Source: Pseudomonadota bacterium (lineage in GTDB: Bacteria; Pseudomonadota; Gammaproteobacteria; Burkholderiales; Burkholderiaceae_B). Taken from it: DNA of 45,302 nucleotides. Position 1 is the first letter of the stretch. Each line of letters begins with the position of its first letter. Position numbers and translations under genes: made by a program. Under the pieces are notes generated by a model. That model searched no databases. It was given only the letters and a program-made list of their open reading frames with translations, and was not told the origin of the DNA. The DNA is taken from NCBI GenBank assembly GCA_023423975.1, contig JAFAEO010000075.1, positions 1 through 45,302 of the forward strand. The letters are read 5' to 3'. Positions 42,840 through 45,302 of this stretch are shown piece after piece.

Positions 42840-43529
42840 ATGTCGAATACGACACCTACGCCTGCCGCTTATCGGCTGGGACTGGTTGGTCGCAAGGTTG
42901 GCATGATGCGTATCTTCACGGAAGAAGGCGAGTCAATCCCTGTCACCGTGCTGGACGTATCCAACAACCGTGTTACCCAGGTCAAGTCTCTGGACACAGA
43001 CGGCTATGCTGCCGTTCAGGTTGCCTACGGCGAACGCCGTGCAAGCCGTGTGGTCAAGGCACAAGCAGGTCACTACGCAAAAGCCGGTACAGAAGCCGGT
43101 TCCATCCTTAAAGAATTCCGTCTCGATCCTGCAAAAGCCGCTGAATTTACAGCCGGCGCCGTTGTTGCTGTCGAAAGCGTATTCGAAGCCGGCCAGAAAG
43201 TCGACGTGCAAGGCACAACGATCGGTAAAGGCTTCGCAGGTACCATCAAGCGTCACCACTTTGGTTCCCAGCGCGCTTCTCACGGTAACTCCAGGTCGCA
43301 TCGCGTGCCTGGTTCTATCGGTCAGGCACAGGATCCAGGTCGTATTTTCCCTGGTAAACGCATGTCCGGTCACCTGGGTGATGTAACCCGTACCGTTCAA
43401 AATCTTGATGTTATCCGTGTTGACGCCGAACGTGGTCTTCTGATGGTCCGTGGCGCAGTGCCCGGTCACAAGAATGGCGACGTCGTGGTTCTGCCGGCCA
43501 TCAAAATGTCTGCGAAAGGAGCCAAATAA
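42840..43529 (+). CDS. rplC: 50S ribosomal protein L3
   Basis: The 229-residue L3 starts MSNTTPTPAAYRLGLVGRKV and continues GMMRIFTEEG; the conserved loop with GTIKRHHFGSQRASHGNS, HRVPGSIGQAQDPGRIFPGK and RMSGHLGD reaches the peptidyl-transferase centre. ATG 42840 is six bases from GGAG; a TTG at 42828 and an ATG at 42837 are too close to that site. This is normally the second gene of the S10 operon, right after rpsJ, but here it opens a separate transcript. Its stop overlaps rplD by one base. Confidence 0.97.
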   Translation: MSNTTPTPAAYRLGLVGRKVGMMRIFTEEGESIPVTVLDVSNNRVTQVKSLDTDGYAAVQVAYGERRASRVVKAQAGHYAKAGTEAGSILKEFRLDPAKAAEFTAGAVVAVESVFEAGQKVDVQGTTIGKGFAGTIKRHHFGSQRASHGNSRSHRVPGSIGQAQDPGRIFPGKRMSGHLGDVTRTVQNLDVIRVDAERGLLMVRGAVPGHKNGDVVVLPAIKMSAKGAK

Positions 43530-44149
43530 TGGATCTTAAGCTCCTGAACGATCAGGGCCAGTCTGACGCAACCGTCAGCGCACCTGACACAATCTTTGGC
43601 CGTGACTTTAACGAAGCACTGGTTCACCAGGTCGTGATTGCCTATCAGGCAAACGCACGCGCCGGTAATCGTGCTCAGAAAGATCGCGAACAGGTCAAGC
43701 ACAGCACGAAAAAACCATGGCGCCAGAAAGGCACCGGGCGCGCTCGTGCCGGTATGACATCTTCCCCAATCTGGCGTGGAGGTGGTCGTGCATTCCCGAA
43801 CTCTCCTGAAGAAAACTTCAGCCAGAAAGTCAACAAAAAAATGTATCGCGCGGGTATCCGTTCGATCCTGTCTCAACTGGCTCGCGAAGGTCGCATCGCC
43901 GTTGTTGACGCTTTCACTTTCGATACGCCAAAAACAAAACTGGCTGCGTCAAAACTGAAAGCCATGGGTCTGGATTCTGTTCTGATCATCACCGACACTG
44001 TTGATGAAAACACCTACCTGGCAACTCGCAACCTGCCAAACGTAGCTGTTGTAGAACCGCGTTACGCTGATCCGCTGTCTCTGGTCCACTACAAAAAAGT
44101 GCTGATCACCAAAGCAGCTATCGCTCAATTCGAGGAGATGCTGGGATGA
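43529..44149 (+). CDS. rplD: 50S ribosomal protein L4
   Basis: The 206-residue L4 starts MDLKLLNDQGQSDATVSAPD and contains the exit-tunnel loop with KKPWRQKGTGRARAGMTSSP and IWRGGGRAFPN. In E. coli, L4 is also the repressor of the S10 operon; here rpsJ and rplC are on different transcripts, so such control could act on only one of them or be lost. It overlaps rplC by one base and rplW by four bases (ATGA at 44146-44149). Confidence 0.97.
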   Translation: MDLKLLNDQGQSDATVSAPDTIFGRDFNEALVHQVVIAYQANARAGNRAQKDREQVKHSTKKPWRQKGTGRARAGMTSSPIWRGGGRAFPNSPEENFSQKVNKKMYRAGIRSILSQLAREGRIAVVDAFTFDTPKTKLAASKLKAMGLDSVLIITDTVDENTYLATRNLPNVAVVEPRYADPLSLVHYKKVLITKAAIAQFEEMLG

Positions 44150-44448
44150 AAGCAGAACGTTTATTGCAAGTGATTTTGGCACCCGTCATCACCGAGAAAG
44201 CGACATTCATCGCCGAATCTGGTGCGAAGCCCCAAATCGCGCTGCGTGTTGCACCCGATGCAACCAAGCCCGAAGTGAAAGCAGCTGTTGAAATGCTGTT
44301 CAAAGTTGAAGTTGATTCCGTCTCTGTACTGAACCGTAAGGGTAAGGTCAAGCGCTCAGGCCGTTTCGTCGGTCGCCGCAAAGCCAACCGTATTGCCTAC
44401 GTTTCACTGAAGCAAGGTCAGGAACTCGACTTTACGGAGGTAAACTGA
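44146..44448 (+). CDS. rplW: 50S ribosomal protein L23
   Basis: The 100-residue L23 begins MKAERLLQVILAPVITEKAT and includes VEMLFKVEVDSVSVLNRKGK and RSGRFVGRRKANRIAYV. L23 lies at the tunnel exit and docks trigger factor and SRP. It is coupled to rplD by an ATGA overlap and rplB starts one base after its stop region. The length is typical. Confidence 0.97.
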   Translation: MKAERLLQVILAPVITEKATFIAESGAKPQIALRVAPDATKPEVKAAVEMLFKVEVDSVSVLNRKGKVKRSGRFVGRRKANRIAYVSLKQGQELDFTEVN

Positions 44449-44449
44449 G

Positions 44450-45277
44450 ATGGCCTTAGTTAAAACAAAACCAACCTCTGCCGGCCGTCGCGGCATGATC
44501 AAGGTTGTGCATGCGAACCTGCACAAAGGTGCTCCGTTTGCAGCCCTGACAGAACATCAGAAACGTGGTTCCGGCCGTAACAACAATGGTCATATCACTA
44601 TTCGCCATCGTGGCGGTGGTCATAAAAGCCATTACCGTCTGGTCGATTTCCGTCGTAACAAAGATGGTATCCCTGCAAAGGTAGAGCGTCTGGAATACGA
44701 TCCTAACCGTACAGCACACATTGCCCTGCTTTGCTATGCAGACGGCGAGCGTCGTTACATCATCGCTCCTCGTGGTCTGGAAGTCGGCGCATCACTGTTG
44801 TCCGGCAAGGAAGTGCCTATCCGCGTGGGTAACACCATGCCGATCCGCAACATTCCTATCGGTTCAACCATCCACTGCATCGAAATGCTGCCAGGCAAAG
44901 GCGCGCAAATCGCCCGTTCCGCCGGTGCATCCGCTGTACTGATGGCCCGTGAAGGCATTTACGCCCAGATCCGTCTGCGTTCAGGTGAAGTTCGCCGCGT
45001 GCATATTGATTGCCGCGCGACAATCGGTGAAGTCGGCAATGAAGAACACAGCCTGCGTCAATACGGTAAAGCCGGTGCGATGCGTTGGCGTGGTATTCGT
45101 CCGACCGTTCGTGGTGTTGCCATGAACCCGGTTGATCACCCACACGGTGGTGGTGAAGGCCGTACAGGTGAAGCTCGTGAGCCGGTCAGCCCATGGGGTA
45201 CACCGTCCAAAGGCTTCAAAACCCGCCGCAACAAGCGTACTGACTCAATGATTGTGTCACGTCGCAAGCGTAAATAA
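44450..45277 (+). CDS. rplB: 50S ribosomal protein L2
   Basis: The 275-residue L2 starts MALVKTKPTSAGRRGMIKVV. The highly conserved C-terminal RGVAMNPVDHPHGGGEGRTG, with the essential histidine region for peptidyl-transferase assembly, is complete. The spacing from rplW is one base, and GGAGGT precedes the start. The length fits the family. Confidence 0.98.
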   Translation: MALVKTKPTSAGRRGMIKVVHANLHKGAPFAALTEHQKRGSGRNNNGHITIRHRGGGHKSHYRLVDFRRNKDGIPAKVERLEYDPNRTAHIALLCYADGERRYIIAPRGLEVGASLLSGKEVPIRVGNTMPIRNIPIGSTIHCIEMLPGKGAQIARSAGASAVLMAREGIYAQIRLRSGEVRRVHIDCRATIGEVGNEEHSLRQYGKAGAMRWRGIRPTVRGVAMNPVDHPHGGGEGRTGEAREPVSPWGTPSKGFKTRRNKRTDSMIVSRRKRK

Positions 45278-45289
45278 GGGGCGAACTAA

Positions 45290-45302
45290 ATGTCACGTTC
45301 TA
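45290..45302 (+). CDS. rpsS: 30S ribosomal protein S19, first codons
   Basis: ATG at 45290 begins MSRS, the usual N-terminus of S19, 12 bases after rplB and preceded by AAGGGG. Only four codons lie in the window. The position after rplB is the standard place of rpsS, which supports the call. Confidence 0.8.

Overview
This is a 45.3-kb stretch of chromosome, probably from a betaproteobacterium of the order Burkholderiales. The Alcaligenaceae (Advenella/Bordetella/Achromobacter relatives) look closest. The basis is the style of the ribosomal proteins and EF-Tu, the metabolic gene repertoire and a moderate-to-high GC content. The genus is inferred from memory of these families, not from a search. 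No rRNA, tRNA, CRISPR array, insertion sequence or phage gene was recognised.

Layout. (1) 1-2281: the end of a DUF1289 gene, two translationally coupled VOC-fold genes and a divergent GlxA-type AraC regulator. (2) 2293-8979: a cluster that looks like an itaconate (methylenesuccinate) degradation locus. It has MmgE/PrpD and acyl-CoA dehydrogenase genes on the minus strand, and a LysR regulator, a MaoC/FAS1-like hydratase, a CaiB/BaiF CoA-transferase and a CitE-like lyase on the plus strand. (3) 9674-14521: the str operon rpsL-rpsG-fusA-tuf plus rpsJ, closed by a strong intrinsic terminator. (4) 14617-42458: about 28 kb of non-ribosomal genes between rpsJ and rplC, which are neighbours in most bacteria. 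(5) 42459-45302: a promoter, a long leader and the rest of the S10 operon (rplC-rplD-rplW-rplB and the first codons of rpsS).

The 28-kb segment holds, in order: a methionine ABC importer (metNIQ); a GloA-like lyase; a ribbon-helix-helix gene; a MazE/MazF-type toxin-antitoxin pair with a palindromic operator candidate; a Tat-exported small subunit and a GMC flavoprotein of a periplasmic dehydrogenase; rmuC; an aminotransferase and an ALDH7-type dehydrogenase that fit the 2-aminoadipate branch of lysine degradation; a four-gene ATP-grasp/alpha-E/transglutaminase cassette; and an amino-acid operon. That operon has an FAD oxidoreductase, a five-gene branched-chain-type ABC transporter, an XRE-cupin regulator and a ketimine-reductase-like gene.

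The parts most worth attention are: the split S10 operon with its own rplC promoter and a hairpin next to the Shine-Dalgarno sequence; the ATP-grasp/alpha-E/transglutaminase cassette, whose product is unknown and whose second ATP-grasp copy has lost the glycine-rich loop; the itaconate cluster with an unexplained MmgE/PrpD protein, an acyl-CoA dehydrogenase with a relocated catalytic glutamate, and a four-copy 7-mer array before its hydratase gene; and the possible dispersed lysine/pipecolate pathway.
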